The notes under the pieces were generated by a model. It was not told the DNA's origin. It searched no databases and saw only the letters and a list, made by a program, of their open reading frames with translations. DNA of 64,000 nt, from NCBI RefSeq assembly GCF_009727055.1, contig NC_052352.1, positions 25,222,363 through 25,286,362 on the forward strand. Reading direction: 5' to 3'. This stretch comes from Benincasa hispida (taxonomy: Eukaryota; Streptophyta; Magnoliopsida; Cucurbitales; Cucurbitaceae). Each line of letters opens with the position of its first letter. Position 1 is the stretch's first letter. Below are positions 23,638 through 36,024 of this stretch, in pieces. The position numbers and the translations under genes were made by a program.

Positions 23638-26600
23638 AAAATATTATTTAAGATCTCTAAGTTGCCGCATTCCAATATTGTGCACTAATTTTTCAAAAGT
23701 TGCGATTGGTAAGCCTTTGTAAATAAGCCTGACAGGTTATCCTTCGAACAAATTTGTTGCACAGTGATGTCGTCATTTTCTTCTAGATCATGAGTGTAGA
23801 AAAACTTCGGTGAAATATGCTTTGTTCTATCTCCTTTAATATATCCTCCTTTGATTTGGGTCATGCAAGCTGTGTTGTCTTTGTATAATATTGTTGGAAG
23901 ATTTTTATTAGAAGACGGCCACATGTTTCACGAATTTGCCGAGTCATTGATCTAAGTCATACACATTCTCGACTAGTCTCGTGAATTGCAATAATTTCAA
24001 CATGATTTGAGGAAATGGTTGTTATGGTCCGTTCCACTGATCACCATAATATAACAATTCCTCCATATGAACAGATAACCTGTTTGAGATCTAAGATAAT
24101 GGAGTATATGCTAATTCTATTCCAATGTCTTTTGTTGAGAAGAACTATATCTAGTTAATAAATTTACTAAAAATACAATATCTAGTCTTGTATTATTAGC
24201 AAGATACATAAATGCATCAATTGCACTAAGATATGGTACTTCAAGGCCAAGAAGTTCTTCATTATCGTCTCAAGGTTGAAATATATCTTTCTTTATATCC
24301 AATAAACGGACTTCCATTGGAATATTTAATGTATTATTTTGTCCATATAGAACCTTTTCAAATCTTTTCCCATATAAGTTAACTAGTGAACAAATATCCC
24401 ATCTGTTAAATGTTCAATTTGCAATCCAAGACAAAATTTTGTTTTTTTTCGAGATCTTTCAACTTAAATTCTTTCTTAAGATATTCTATTGTCTTTGACA
24501 GCTCTTCAAGAGTTCCAATTATATTTAAGTCATCGACATATAAGTTATAATCACAGATCCTGACTGTGATTTCTTTATAAAAATAGATTGACATACTAGA
24601 TTATTTTGATATCCTTCTTTCAACAAATATCCACTCAGGCGCTTGTATCACATTTGTTCTAATTGTTTCAATCTATATAATGATCTTTGTAATTTTATTG
24701 AATACAATTATCGGGAATTTGATCTATATGTTTCAGGTACTTTAAACCTCGGGATTCTCATATAAATATCATTATCAAGAGATCCATATAAATATGCTAT
24801 CACTACATCTATAAGATGCATATTTAAACTTTCATACACATTCAATCCAATTAAATATCTTAGTATAATTGCATCCACCAATGGAGGATATATCTCATCA
24901 TAATCAATACTAGGTCTTTGTGAAAAATCTGTGCAACTCGTCTTGTTTTATATCTTGTGACTTCATATTTTCATTTTTTTTTTCACAAATATCCATTTGC
25001 ACCCCGCAAGTTTGACACTTTCTAATGTTTAAACTATTGGTCCAAAAACCTGACGTTTTGAAAGTGTATTTGATTATGTCTCGATTGCTTATTTCCACTG
25101 AAGCCAATCTTTTCTATGTCGACATTCTTCAACAGATTTTGGTTCATGATCCTCATATTCAGATAAAATACATTATATGCAAAAATGCTGTCAATAACTA
25201 CATTAGTTCGATTTTATCTTTTTCATATCACGACATAGTTTATTGAAATCTCATTATTATCTTTAGGTATTTCACCTTTCTCACTAGTCATGTTAAGGAT
25301 TTCTTCATAGATATTTACATCATCAACTAAATCTTTTTAACTATTATTTATTTTTTGTTTTCGAGGATTTTTATCTTTGGAACCCATTGGTCTACCACAC
25401 TTCTGGCGTGTTATAGATTCATTAGTGACAACTTGCTGTGTTGGGATATCAATTTTGGATTAGACATTTGCAGCTGGTATATGTGACTTAGTTGCTTTCT
25501 TTGCATCTTTAAATGCATCCGGTAATTGATTTTTTGTATTTTGCAAATGAATTATTTTCAGAACTTCAGTTCACATTAATTTGCATGGGAATTAAATAAG
25601 ACAATAATGATGCATTCAATGTAATTTCTTTTTTCAACTTCTTAATTTCCCCCTCTAATGTTGGAAAATATGTCTCATTAAAATGACAATGAGCAAATGT
25701 AGCAATAAATACATCACCCATAAGAGGTTTGAGATATTTAATAATTGATGGGGAAACATATCCAACATATATTCCTAACCTCCTTTGAGAATCCATCTTA
25801 GTGCATTGTAGTGGAGCAATTAAAACATATACTGAACATCAAAACATTATCCTATGAGAAATATTTGGCTCATGGCCATAGGTTAATTGTAATAGCAAGT
25901 ACTTATGATAAGTTACTGGCCTAATGCGTACAAGTGACATTGCATTCAAAATAGCATGTCCCCATACAAATGTAGGAATATTAGCTCTCATAAGTAATGG
26001 TCTTGCAATTAATTGCAAACGTTTTATAAATGATTATGCTAAACCAATTTGTGTATGAACATGAGTTACAAGTAGTTCAACACTTATCCTAATTAACATA
26101 CAATAATGATCAAAATCTTGGGATGTAAGTTCACCATCATTATCAAGATGAATGGTTTGAATTGTATAATTAGAGCTAGTCAACTCAATTACAATCAATC
26201 AAAGAAGAGCCAGTCTGAGTTTCATTCTCTCACTCTACCTCAAAGGGCATTGTCCCTACCAAGTGCTCTTAACTTAATTATTTGAGCAAGAAATCTTGTG
26301 AATGCAAGAGTTCGACTCGATAACAAGCATACATGTGACCATAAAAGTATACGTGTGACCATCTACTAGATGCATCTATTAATACTATAAAATATATAAA
26401 TGGTCTGCTTGGCGGGTTAATAGGTCTACATATATCACCATGAATTCGTTTTAAAATGCAGGTGATTCAGTTCCCATTTTAGTTGGTGATTGTCCAATAA
26501 TTAATTTGTCTTGACAGTAAGCACCACATACTAATTCATTAGATTAAAAAATCTTTTGACTTTTCGAGTGTCCATTTGAATTCTCAATAGTTATTCTCAT

Positions 26601-26915
26601 CGTTGTAGACATTGGATGACTTAATCTCTCATGCCAAATTATATATATGTCTGGATTCATGAACTTTAGGTTCGTTGTTGCATATGTTTCAATTACTCGT
26701 ATATGAGTATGAAATAATCTACAAGATAAAGCAGGTAACTCTTCTAGTATACGTTTTTCATATGAGATAGTAGATATGATATAAAGATACTCCATATTAT
26801 TCTTTCTATCAGTCTCAATATGGTAACTATTATAACGTATATCTTTAAAACTTAGAAGATTTCTCTTTGAGTGTTCCTCTATATGATGACATTTTTGCAT
26901 GACTTTTTATTCAAA
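23638..26915 (-). pseudogene. Ty1/copia pol remnant (element C): integrase, RT, RNase H
   Basis: Minus-strand order: pre-integrase part at 26544-26900 (…SKRNLLSFKDIRYNSYH…, …IWHERLSHP… zinc-finger His pair). Integrase C-terminal region at 25566-25796 (RRLGIYVGYVSPSIIKYLKPL). RT with an intact YVDD at about 24535-24550 (NLYVDDLNIIGTLEEL). RNase H end at 23685-23924 (LPTILYKDNTACMTQIKGGYIKGDRTKHISP split over the frame). The same family as element D at 42-49 kb. Gag and most of the protease are absent because the copy stops where element B begins (about 26920). Many frameshifts and stops make it inactive. Confidence 0.88.
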
Positions 26916-26924
26916 CTCTAGCAA

Positions 26925-27312
26925 TGGATAGGGTTACTTTAGTTTCATGTCCCAATCGATTTTTCCTACGGTTGGCTCATTAAGGCGGAACTTTAGGACC
27001 TAAAATGAGGGGTTACACTTACAATAATTGTTAAGCGAGTTTAACAAATTGTAGACCGAACAATGGTGACTAATAGTGAGTAACACAGAGTTCTTATATT
27101 TACTAGTTGAGATTATCTCATTTTAGTGAAGGGGCACCTGATCACCCTACGGTGACTTTTGTCATGCTTCACTGAAATACCATTGCAAAATAGATGTTAC
27201 TTAGGGTACATTAAACTATTTTGCTAATAAAAAAAAATGGTTGTTTTGATGGTTTAATGAAATTTAGACTAATTATAAATAATTTGTATCGTTTCAGCAA
27301 ACGTATTTGAAT
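26925..27312 (+). mobile_element. Residual leader of copia element B
   Basis: This stretch matches the last 400 bases of the element E leader, for example 'cctacggt.ggctcatta.ggcgg', 'gcacctgatcacccta', and 'cattgcaaaatagatgtt.cttagggtac' (compare 61610-61870). The 5' LTR and the rest of the leader are missing, so element B is 5'-truncated against element C. Confidence 0.7.
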
Positions 27313-30300
27313 ATGACTTCCACAATATTTAATTTACTCACTGCTGATAAACTATCGGGCGAAAATTATACTTCATGAAAAAATACGATCAACACAATCT
27401 TATAATTGATGGCCTACGTTTTGTCCTTATGGATGACTGTTCTCCCATTCTATCTCTCAATGTTGTTCGAAATGTTTGAGAAGCATACGTGATGGACACT
27501 GGCAAACGAAAAGGCCGAAACGTATAGCTTGACAAGCCTTTTCGTGTGAGAAGCCTTCTCTTATGGATGACCGTTCTCCCATTCTATCTCTCAATGTTGC
27601 TCGAAATGTTTGAGAAGCATACGAGTGATGGACACTGGCAAACGAGAAGGCCGGAACGTATAGCTTGACAGGCCTTTTCGAAGTCTTGGCCAAGAAGCAT
27701 GAGCTCGTACTCATGACTCATGAGATTATGGCGTCTCTGAAGGGAATATTCGGGCGACCGTCAGCACAGCTCAGGCACGATGTTCTTAAACACATCTTCA
27801 ATGCCCGTATGCAAGAAGGGGCATCTGTTCGAGAACATGTTCTCAACATGATGGTCCACTTCAATGTGGTGGAGATTAATGGTTCTGTCATCGATGAAGC
27901 CAGTCGGGTTATCTTCATTATGAAATCTTTACTTGAAAGTTTCCAATAGTTCCGTAACAATGTTGTTATGGACAAGATTGACTATAACCTAACTACCTTG
28001 CTCAATGAGCTGCAGACCTTCCAGTTCTTGATGAAAACCAAGGAACAGAAGGGTGAAGCAAATGCTGCTTTATCTTCTAAAAATTTCCACATAGGTTCGA
28101 CCTCTGGAAAAAAGTCTGTGCCTTCTTCTTCCGGCATCAAAAAGTGGAAGAAGAAGATATGAGGAAAGGGGAAAGGCGGAAAGCTAAACCACCAGTTGCT
28201 GCCCAAAAGAAAGCCAAGGTTGTAAAGAGAATCTGTTTCCATTGCAACCAGGAGGGACATTGGAAGAGGAATTGTCCCAAATACTTGGCGGAAAAGAATA
28301 AGACCAAGCAAGGTAAATATGATTTACTTATTTTGGAAACTTGTTTAGTGGAGAGTGATGATTCGGCCTGGATAATTGATTCGAAAGCCACTAACTTTGT
28401 TTGTTCTTTATTTCAGGGAAATTAGTTCCTGACAGCAACTGAAAGCTAGGGAGATGACGATGCGGTTGGAACTGGGCACATTGTCTCAGTTGTGGCAGTG
28501 GAAGGTCTCCAGTTAACTTTACAGAATAAATATATTTTACTATAAAATGTATATGTAGTTCCTGGTTTGAATAGGAACTTAATTTCTGTAAAGTGTTTAT
28601 TAGAACAAAATTATTACATAAATTTCTTGGTAAATAAAGTGTTTATTTCAAAGAATGGTGTTAATATTTGTTTTGTTGAACTGGAAAATAATCTTTATGT
28701 GCTAACACTGTTAGCAACTAAAGCCCTCCATAACACTTAAATGTTTAAGGCGTAGTCTGGGCCAAGAGCCATAGTTAGTTGCTGTTTCCATTTGCTTTCA
28801 GAGCAAGAGTCTTTGCTTCGGAGCTATCTTCAAGCTAAACTGCATTAACTTAAAATTTCTCCTTAAGAAAATGCCCATTTTGGCACCTGAGATTAGGACA
28901 CATCAATCTCAATAGGATTAAGAGGTTGGTGAAGAATGGATTTCTAAGTGAGTTAGAAGAAAATTCTTTACCTATGTGTGAGTCATGCCTTGAAGGCAAA
29001 ATTACCAAAAGACCTTTTACTGGAAAAGGTCACAGGTCCAAAGAACCTCTAGAGCTAGTACATTCATACTTCTGTAGTTTGATGAATGTCAAAGCAAGGG
29101 AGGTTTTGAATATTTCATCACCTTTACTGATGATTATTCAAGATATAGGTGTGTTTATTTAATGCAACATAAGTCTGAATCCTTTGAAAAGTTCAAAGAG
29201 TTCAAAGCAGAAGTTGAAAATACATTAAATAAAACTATCAAGACATTTCGATCTGATTGAGGTGAAGAGTTTTTGGATCTAACATTTCAAAACTATTTGA
29301 TAGAACATGGAATTATATCCTAACTCTCAGCACGTGATACACCATTTTGTTAAGGTGTACCAGGAGTATCAAAAAGGAGAAACAGAACCCTATTGGACAT
29401 GGTTAAATGAGTTATGCTTCCTTACCTGATTCATTTTGGAGTTTTGCAGTACAGACTGCAGTGTATATTTTGAATTGTGCTCCATAAAAAAATGTTACAA
29501 TAACATCTTTAGAATTATGAAATGATCGTAAAGCTAGTTTAGATCATTTCATAATTTGGGGTTGCCTAGCATATGTACTTGAGGAAAATCTTAAGAAATT
29601 GGAACCTCGTTCAAAACTATGCCTATTTGTAGGCTACCCCAAAGGAACGAAAGGTGGTCACTTCCTTGACCCTAAGAAAAATAAAGTGTTTGTATCAACA
29701 AATGCTACTATTTTAGAAAAAGACCACATAAGGGAGCACAAGCTCCGCAGTAAGGTTGTGTTGAATGAACTATCCAAGGAATCTACTGAATCTTTAACAA
29801 GAGTTGTTGAAAAGTCCAACACCTCAGCAAGAGTTGTTGAAGTTGGATCATCTAGTAGGTCAAATCCACCTCAAGTGTTGAGGGAACCTCAATGCACTGG
29901 GAGGCTTGCAAACCCATCTGTCTGTTATATGGGTTTAACATAAATCCTAGTTATGGTAGCTGATAGAGATGTTAAGGATCCATTGTCTTACAAGAAGGCA
30001 ATGGAGGATGTTGACAAAGATGAGTGGATTAAAGCTATGAATCTCGAAAAAAAGTCGATGTACTTCAGTTTAGTTTTAAGTCTTGTAGATCTACTTGATG
30101 GGGTTAAATCTATAGGATGCAAATGGATCTACAAGAGAAAACGGGGTGCTGATGGGAAGATGCAAACCTTCAAGGCTAGACTAGCGACAAAGGGTTATAC
30201 ACAAGTTGAGGTAGTCGACTATGAGGATACTTTCTCACTTGTTACGATGCTCAAATCTATTCAGATCCTCCTATCCATTACCTGATATTATGACTATGAG

Positions 30301-31540
30301 ATTTGACAAATGGACATCAAGACTGCTTTTCTGAATGGCAATCTTGAGCAGACCATTTATATGGAGCAGCCCGAGGGATTCATAACCCAAGGTCAAGAGC
30401 AAAAGGTTTCAGGCTTAATCAGTCTATTTATGAACAGAAGCAAGCTTCTCAATCTTGGAATATAAAGTTTGATACGTCAATCAAATCTTATGGCTTTGGT
30501 CAGAATGTTGATGAACCTTATGTATACAAGAGAATCATCAACAGTTTAATAGCTTTCCTAGTATTTTATGTAGATTGGGAATGATGTAGGTTTACTGACT
30601 GAAGTTACAAACTGGCTAGTGACCCAATTCCAAATGAAAGATTTTGAAGAGGCTCAGTTGTTTCTGGGAATTCAGATCTTTAGAGATCGAAAGAACAAAA
30701 TGCTAGCTCTTTCTTAAGCATCATACATCGACAAAATACTTGTCAAGTATTCGATTCAAAATTCCAAGAGAGGTTTGCTACCTTTCAGGAATGGAGTTAT
30801 ATTGTCTAAGGAGCAATGTCCTAAGACCCCTCAAGAGGTTGAAGAAATGAGACGAATCCCTTATGCATCGACTGTTGGCAGCCTGATGTATGCGATGTTA
30901 TGTACTAGACCTGACATCTGTTATGCGGTGGAGATAGTTAGTAGATATCAGTCTAATCCAGGATATGATCACTAGACCGCTCTCAAGAATATCCTCAAGT
31001 ATCTATAGAGAATGAGGGACTACATGCTTGTGTATGGTCTTAAGGATTTGATCCTTACAGGATACACGGGCTTTGATTTTTAGACTGATAAGGATTCTAG
31101 AAGATCCATATCAGGATCAATGTTCACTCTTAATGGAGGAGCAGTAGTCTGAAGGAGCACCAAGTAAGGGTGCATTGTTGACTCCACCATGGAGGCTGAG
31201 TATGTAGTGACTTATGAAGTTGCTAAGAAAGCTGTTTGGCTCAGAAAGTTTTTGACTGATCTGGAAGTTATTCTAGACATGTCAAAACCCATCACACTTT
31301 ATTGTGATAATAGTAGTGCTATGGCTAATTCCCGAGAGCCTTGAAGTCACAAACACCGAAAGCATATAGAGCGGAAGTATCATCTCATTCGAGAGATTGT
31401 GCATCGAGGAGACATGATCGTCATGCAGATAGCTTTGGAGCACAACATTGCATTTACAAAAGCCCTTACCACTAAAGTTTTTTAGGGTTACCTGCAGAGT
31501 ATGGGTCTATGGGATAGGCCACGTTTAGACTAGGACAAGT
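27313..31540 (+). pseudogene. Ty1/copia gag-pol remnant (element B)
   Basis: From ATG 27313, gag runs into TGA at codon 22 where Trp is expected. A tandem duplication follows (27426-27680), then gag middle (…SVREHVLNMMVHFNVVEING…, 27818-27885). The zinc knuckle at about 28228-28275 is intact (CFHCNQEGHWKRNC, CCHC). The protease motif near 28371 reads DSKAT where DSGAT is usual. Integrase HHCC lies at 28870-29000 (…CESCLEGKITKRPF). The integrase core has a stop at 29258-29260 beside its catalytic Asp. RT spans 29990-30700; the YVDD motif near 30570 is damaged, reading FYVD then WE, with about four residues lost. RNase H ends near 31540. Several frameshifts and stops make it non-functional. Confidence 0.92.
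27426..27680 (+). repeat. Tandem duplication inside element B gag
   Basis: Copy 1 at 27426-27544 and copy 2 at 27560-27680 (both start cttatggatgac and end ccttttcg) are separated by 15 bp. They differ by a 2-bp indel and a few substitutions. The duplicated part is gag N-terminal sequence, and the unit plus linker breaks the frame. Confidence 0.8.
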
Positions 31541-31635
31541 GGGATATTTTACTAGGCGTGTATGCCCTAGTTTATTGATTTGTGTACTTTGTATTTTAGT
31601 TTGACTTTTACATTGTACACCTCACTAGCTTTAGG

Positions 31636-31648
31636 TCAAGTGGGAGAT
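31636..31648 (+). other. Polypurine tract of element B
   Basis: The purine-rich 'caagtgggagat' immediately before the LTR start TGTTGAAGTT at 31649 is the expected plus-strand primer site for reverse transcription. The same tract, inverted, lies beside the element F LTR at 53675. Confidence 0.75.
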
Positions 31649-33539
31649 TGTTGAAGTTGATGCACTGAATCTCATAGGGTCCTATAGTTTGTAATTGTAT
31701 TGTATAAACATTCTATTTATGTTATAAAATATGTGATATTTTATTTCAAAGTAGTTGCATTAATCACAGACCAATAAACTAACATCCAAGGTTATATTGT
31801 AGCTTAAACATGTATGTAGAGACATACAAATGGATCATGTTTAAGTGATAACCTAAATGGTTTGCAGTAGATGGATAAGGCTGAATACCTTATTCTGATG
31901 ACATTACGAGTATGACCTGCTTTGTAGATGTTACAATTGTTGTAAAGTGCTACAAATGATCTAATCCTGATCATTCATGTGGAGATTTGTGAGGGTGGAT
32001 ATTCTATACAAAGGAGATTATATAAGACCGAACCACGAATTGTTTAGTCTTATTATATAACACCGTTCATAATAGAGATTTTCATTTAACCAGGATGACC
32101 ATAGGTAACATGAACTGAATCTTGAGTGAGTTGTGAACTTTTGGCTATAAAGACGGTCTTTTGATTTGTGTGGGTGAGAGTGGCTAAATTTCTGACTCAA
32201 CAAGCCTACCATTTTGGGGATTCATCTGATTGAGGAGTTAGGAACACAGCTACACAAGAAGGAATTCACTCTTTCCCTAATGTTGGGGCAAATAGATAAA
32301 TTGCATCCTAAAGGGCTGATTCCGAGGCTTGAACAATGTGACGCCACACTCTTTCTTGGACCAAGAGGGGTTTGGTCATAGTTGGACTATGATTTATTAT
32401 TCATTAGAGGATCAATGGTACTTAAAGAGTTAGATGTAACTACAGGGGCAAAACGATAATTTTGGCCCAAGTGTACTTATGAGCAAGCTGTGAAGGATCA
32501 TCTATTGTTGACTGATTATATCCAATGGGCATAGAAATATATCTGTAGTGCGAAGAGTGTAGCTGTCGGCCTTTAGTGGAGTGCCTGACAGTTAACGGAT
32601 GGTGAACAATTTAATTAAAGAAGTTTAATTAATTACTCACGTATCGTTGGAGCTTCAAGCTACAGGTCCATGAGTTCCCCTTTATAGCTCAACGAGAATT
32701 AATGAGGATCAATTTTTAGATTAATTGAAGGAATTAATTATATGTGATATAATTAATTTAATCTAATTATATATGATATAATTACTATAATGTATTTTGA
32801 TACATTATAATATAAAGTTTATTTGAGAGAAAATAAATATTTGAATATGATTTAAATATTAATTATATGAATTTGATTCACATAATTAAATTTAATATAA
32901 TGGGTTTTATATTAAATACCATTGATGAGAGATAGAGACTATAGGTTATATTGTATTTGATAGAATATAGAAACTATAGGTTATGTGTTGTATTTGATAT
33001 AACATATAATTTAATATATATTATATGATAAGATAGTTATCATATAAATATATGTATTAAATTTATTTATGAAAATAATTTAATTTAATTTAATTTATTT
33101 TTTTAAAGAAATCATTTTAGGAGGGAGTTGTAACTCCCTTCCCCTCTTTTCTCTCTAAAACGTGGCAGAAGGAGAAGAGAAGTAGTTCTTCTTCTTCCTG
33201 GTGTGGTTTCACAAAAAGGGATTTGTGAAACATATAAACGTTCTGAGATAATCTGAATCACTTCCTTTCATCTTTCTAAAAAATCCATCTCTTCCAAAAT
33301 AGCTAGAGCCCACAAAACTCATGGATTCTCACCCAGAGAATATAGAGGTAAAGTTTCCTAAACCCTTGTCCCCTCCCCTCCCCTCCTCCCCCCCTCCCCC
33401 AATCTATGTTTAAAGCATGCTACATTTATCTTTTAAATGTATGATCTATATGTTTTGGTTGTAAGATTTATGTTCTGTAAATTTTGGGTATTTGGTCCGA
33501 TCTTATGCTTTCGCTCGAGGACCATCAATGGTTCCTTCA
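31649..33539 (+). repeat. 3' LTR of copia element B (1891 bp)
   Basis: Starts TGTTGAAGTTGATGC just after the polypurine tract and ends atggttccttca. It aligns with the other long LTRs in this window along its length: 'taacatccaaggttat', 'gtagatggataaggct', 'acaaatgatctaatcctgatcattcatg', and 'cgttggagcttcaagct'. It lacks the CGATCG-word block seen in LTRs at 7.1, 35.1, 36.5 and 56.9 kb, so it represents a second LTR subtype (with 44066, 51763 and 38929). A C-rich tract occurs near its 3' end. Confidence 0.85.
33370..33400 (-). repeat. C-rich tract, G-quadruplex-prone on the minus strand
   Basis: Thirty-one bases of C runs separated by single T residues (runs of 4, 4, 4, 2, 7 and 5). The complement therefore has G runs of 4-7 with one-base loops, a classic G-quadruplex pattern. 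It lies inside the 3' LTR of element B and is not seen in the other LTR copies. Confidence 0.7.
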
Positions 33540-33889
33540 AAGGATCCCTAGCATCATTGAAATTTAGGTACCTTACCATACCTTCGGTACCAACAATGGA
33601 GTAGGGTTTGTACAAGGCACAAACATTTAAGCATTTAAGAACATACACAAAATATGCATATTGGAAATAATCATACCTCATGGTTTCATATCAACGCATA
33701 GTGCCTTGTAAAACATGGAGTATACTTGATCAATTTCATCAAACATGGCATAGGCTACTTGGAAACACATGCTAAACTCTTATATAAGATAATAGATACT
33801 AGAGTTCCAAACTTACTTACAACTTAGTCAACATATAACTTAGCTAGCTAATCAAGAATAGACGTAGCTTTGACGGGCAAAAACTTTGC
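33540..33889 (-). repeat. Probable 3' part of gypsy element G
   Basis: No coding domain is recognised. The position after the integrase fragment (minus sense) suggests the C-terminal end or LTR edge of the gypsy element. A near-palindromic ggtacc…ggtacc pair lies at about 33568-33591. Confidence 0.35.
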
Positions 33890-34072
33890 CGTTTTCATTA
33901 TTCTATTTACTATTACCTAAATACCGTCATAACCATTAGGTGTTCTTGGTAATCCAAACAAAAAATCCATGGTCACGTGATCCCATTTCCATTTTGGTAT
34001 TGGAAGTGGGTTTAACAAACCTATAGGTCTTTGACGTACTGGCTTAACCTGCTGACATATTAGACACCTATC
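33890..34072 (-). pseudogene. Ty3/gypsy integrase fragment (element G, part 3)
   Basis: Minus-strand translation gives the second Cys pair of the integrase zinc finger and the start of the core (CLICQQVKP, then [15 protein letters not shown] and GLPRTPNG). This is the conserved stretch around the first catalytic Asp of gypsy integrases. The frame then stops. It is continuous with 35744-36024 once the solo LTR between them is removed. RNase H precedes integrase along the minus strand, which is the gypsy domain order. Confidence 0.85.
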
Positions 34073-35738
34073 TATTGGGGATGATGCCCTAAACTCTCGT
34101 GTTCTGTAGTTTGTAAACACAGTTTTGAACTAACGCTTTTGATGTATAGTATATGATATTTTCTTCACTTATTGTCTATGAACATTGGATGTTTTATTTG
34201 CTTTACCATAAACCAATAAACTAAAATCCCTGGTTGTTGACTATTCCGAAGCATGGGTAAATAGATAGACTGCTCCCTTAAGGTCTGATGCCAGGGCTTG
34301 AACGATGTGGCGCCACACACCTTCTCATGGCTCGAGAGGTGTCCACACATAGTAGGACTATGTTGTATTGTTCATTAGAGGGATCAGTGGCACTTAAGAA
34401 GTTAGATGTAACTACAAGGGCAAAACGGTAAATTGGCCTAGCTGTACTTACGAGCATTTGTGAAGGGTTATCGTACTGTTAACTGGTTATATCTGGTGGA
34501 TACAGAAATATATCTGTGGTAAGAAGAGTTCAACTATCGATCTTTAGTGAAATACCTGACAGTTAACGGATGGTGGATCTCGTGGCTAAAGAGTTTAGTT
34601 AGCTATTCACGTACCATTGGAGCTTCGAGCCATAGGTTCATAAGGTCCTTTGGTAGCTCAATGGATTCAAGTTGAGAATCAGTTTTTGGGTCAGTTTGAA
34701 GTGTTCAAATTGACAAGAGGGAGTTCGATTATATATGATATGATTAAACTGGTTAATTATATATGATATGATTGACTTTATGTATGAGATATATTATTTT
34801 GGAGGAAAATGATATAAATATGATTTATATCTAGCGGAGGAGAAAAGACTATGGTTTATATGTGATATTAAACCATAGATTAATGAATATAATATGATTA
34901 TATTTATTAATTTTAATTGAACAATTATGAGATAATTATGCCGGTCTTTTCTCCATAACCGTGTGTTAGTGGGAGGTTTCTTTTAGTTTTTGTAACTGAA
35001 GAATAAAATGAAAATCGTTTTCATTTTGCAAAAGATCGAACATTCACTCACGTATTGTGTATACAGCCTATTGCATGGCAAATCGAGAGACTACACGATA
35101 ACTCAAAGTTTCTAAACAATCATATACATGCGTGCTTCTTTCTAAATGATCGCATATGAATTGCTAAATGATTGTCTATCTCTTTCCTAAACGATTGTGC
35201 GCTAGAGCGATTACTAAACGATCGTCTATATGATCGCTGCCTATTTACTAAACGATCGTGTACCTTCTTCTAAATGATCAAGCATTGTCTATACGATAGA
35301 CCCGATATTCTCCCACTTGCTTGGTCATGGTATACGATCTTCCTTTCCTCCTTCTCTCTACAAAATCCAATAGAGCCCACACCTCCTGGATTCTTATACT
35401 GAGAATATCGAGGGTTCTAATTTGTGGTGTCATCCCCATTGCTGTGTTCATATGGAGGCCATTCGTGGGTAGACGACCGGTGATTTGGTGAACGATTGCT
35501 TGGACGTTCCAGTGAGAGTGAGAGGAGCAGTCTCTATTCAAGAGCGAGATTTCGGTGAAGAAAGGTTCTTCAACTGGTACGTATTCTTGTTATGTTGTTA
35601 TTTATTGTTAAAAGCTTGTCGGTAATTTATAGTATATTGCATATCTATTCCGTTAGATAGTAAATGTGGTAATTCTGTCACAATGAGTTTGGAATGATCC
35701 ACTTCCGCTCAAAGGTACTCTTGTATAAGAGTCCTTCA
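34073..35738 (+). repeat. Solo long LTR with CTATC target duplication
   Basis: A 1666-bp LTR of the long-LTR copia family. It starts TATTGGGGATGATGCC (first G changed to A compared with TGTTGGGG) and ends agagtccttca. It is flanked by perfect 5-bp repeats CTATC at 34068-34072 and 35739-35743. No internal region is present, so it is a solo LTR left by LTR-LTR recombination. It carries the CGATCG-word block at 35030-35300. It interrupts the minus-strand gypsy integrase. Confidence 0.88.
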
Positions 35739-35743
35739 CTATC

Positions 35744-36024
35744 TACATAACTGGCTATGTCTTTCTTCATTCCCGGCCACTAATTAGAGTTCTTCAAGGT
35801 CCTGTACATCTTGGTGCTACCTAGATGCATAGCATAGGTTGACTCATGAACCTCTTCTAACACGACATTTTTCAACAGCTCATTGTTAAGAACACATAAT
35901 CTGTTATCCTTCATCAACGCTCCGTCCTTTCATAACATGAAATCTGACCTCTGTTGTTTAATTCCTTCAATCAACTTACTGAGATTATCATCTGTCATTT
36001 GAGTCTTGATGATATTATTTACTT
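35744..36024 (-). pseudogene. Ty3/gypsy integrase N-terminal fragment (element G, part 2)
   Basis: Minus-strand sequence encodes the region between RNase H and the integrase zinc finger, including the 'EVHESTYAMHLG.TKMY'-like His-containing stretch near 35790-35860 and 'NSGREWKKDIA' near 35765 in degraded form. It joins 33890-34072 across the solo LTR. Stops are present. Confidence 0.65.
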
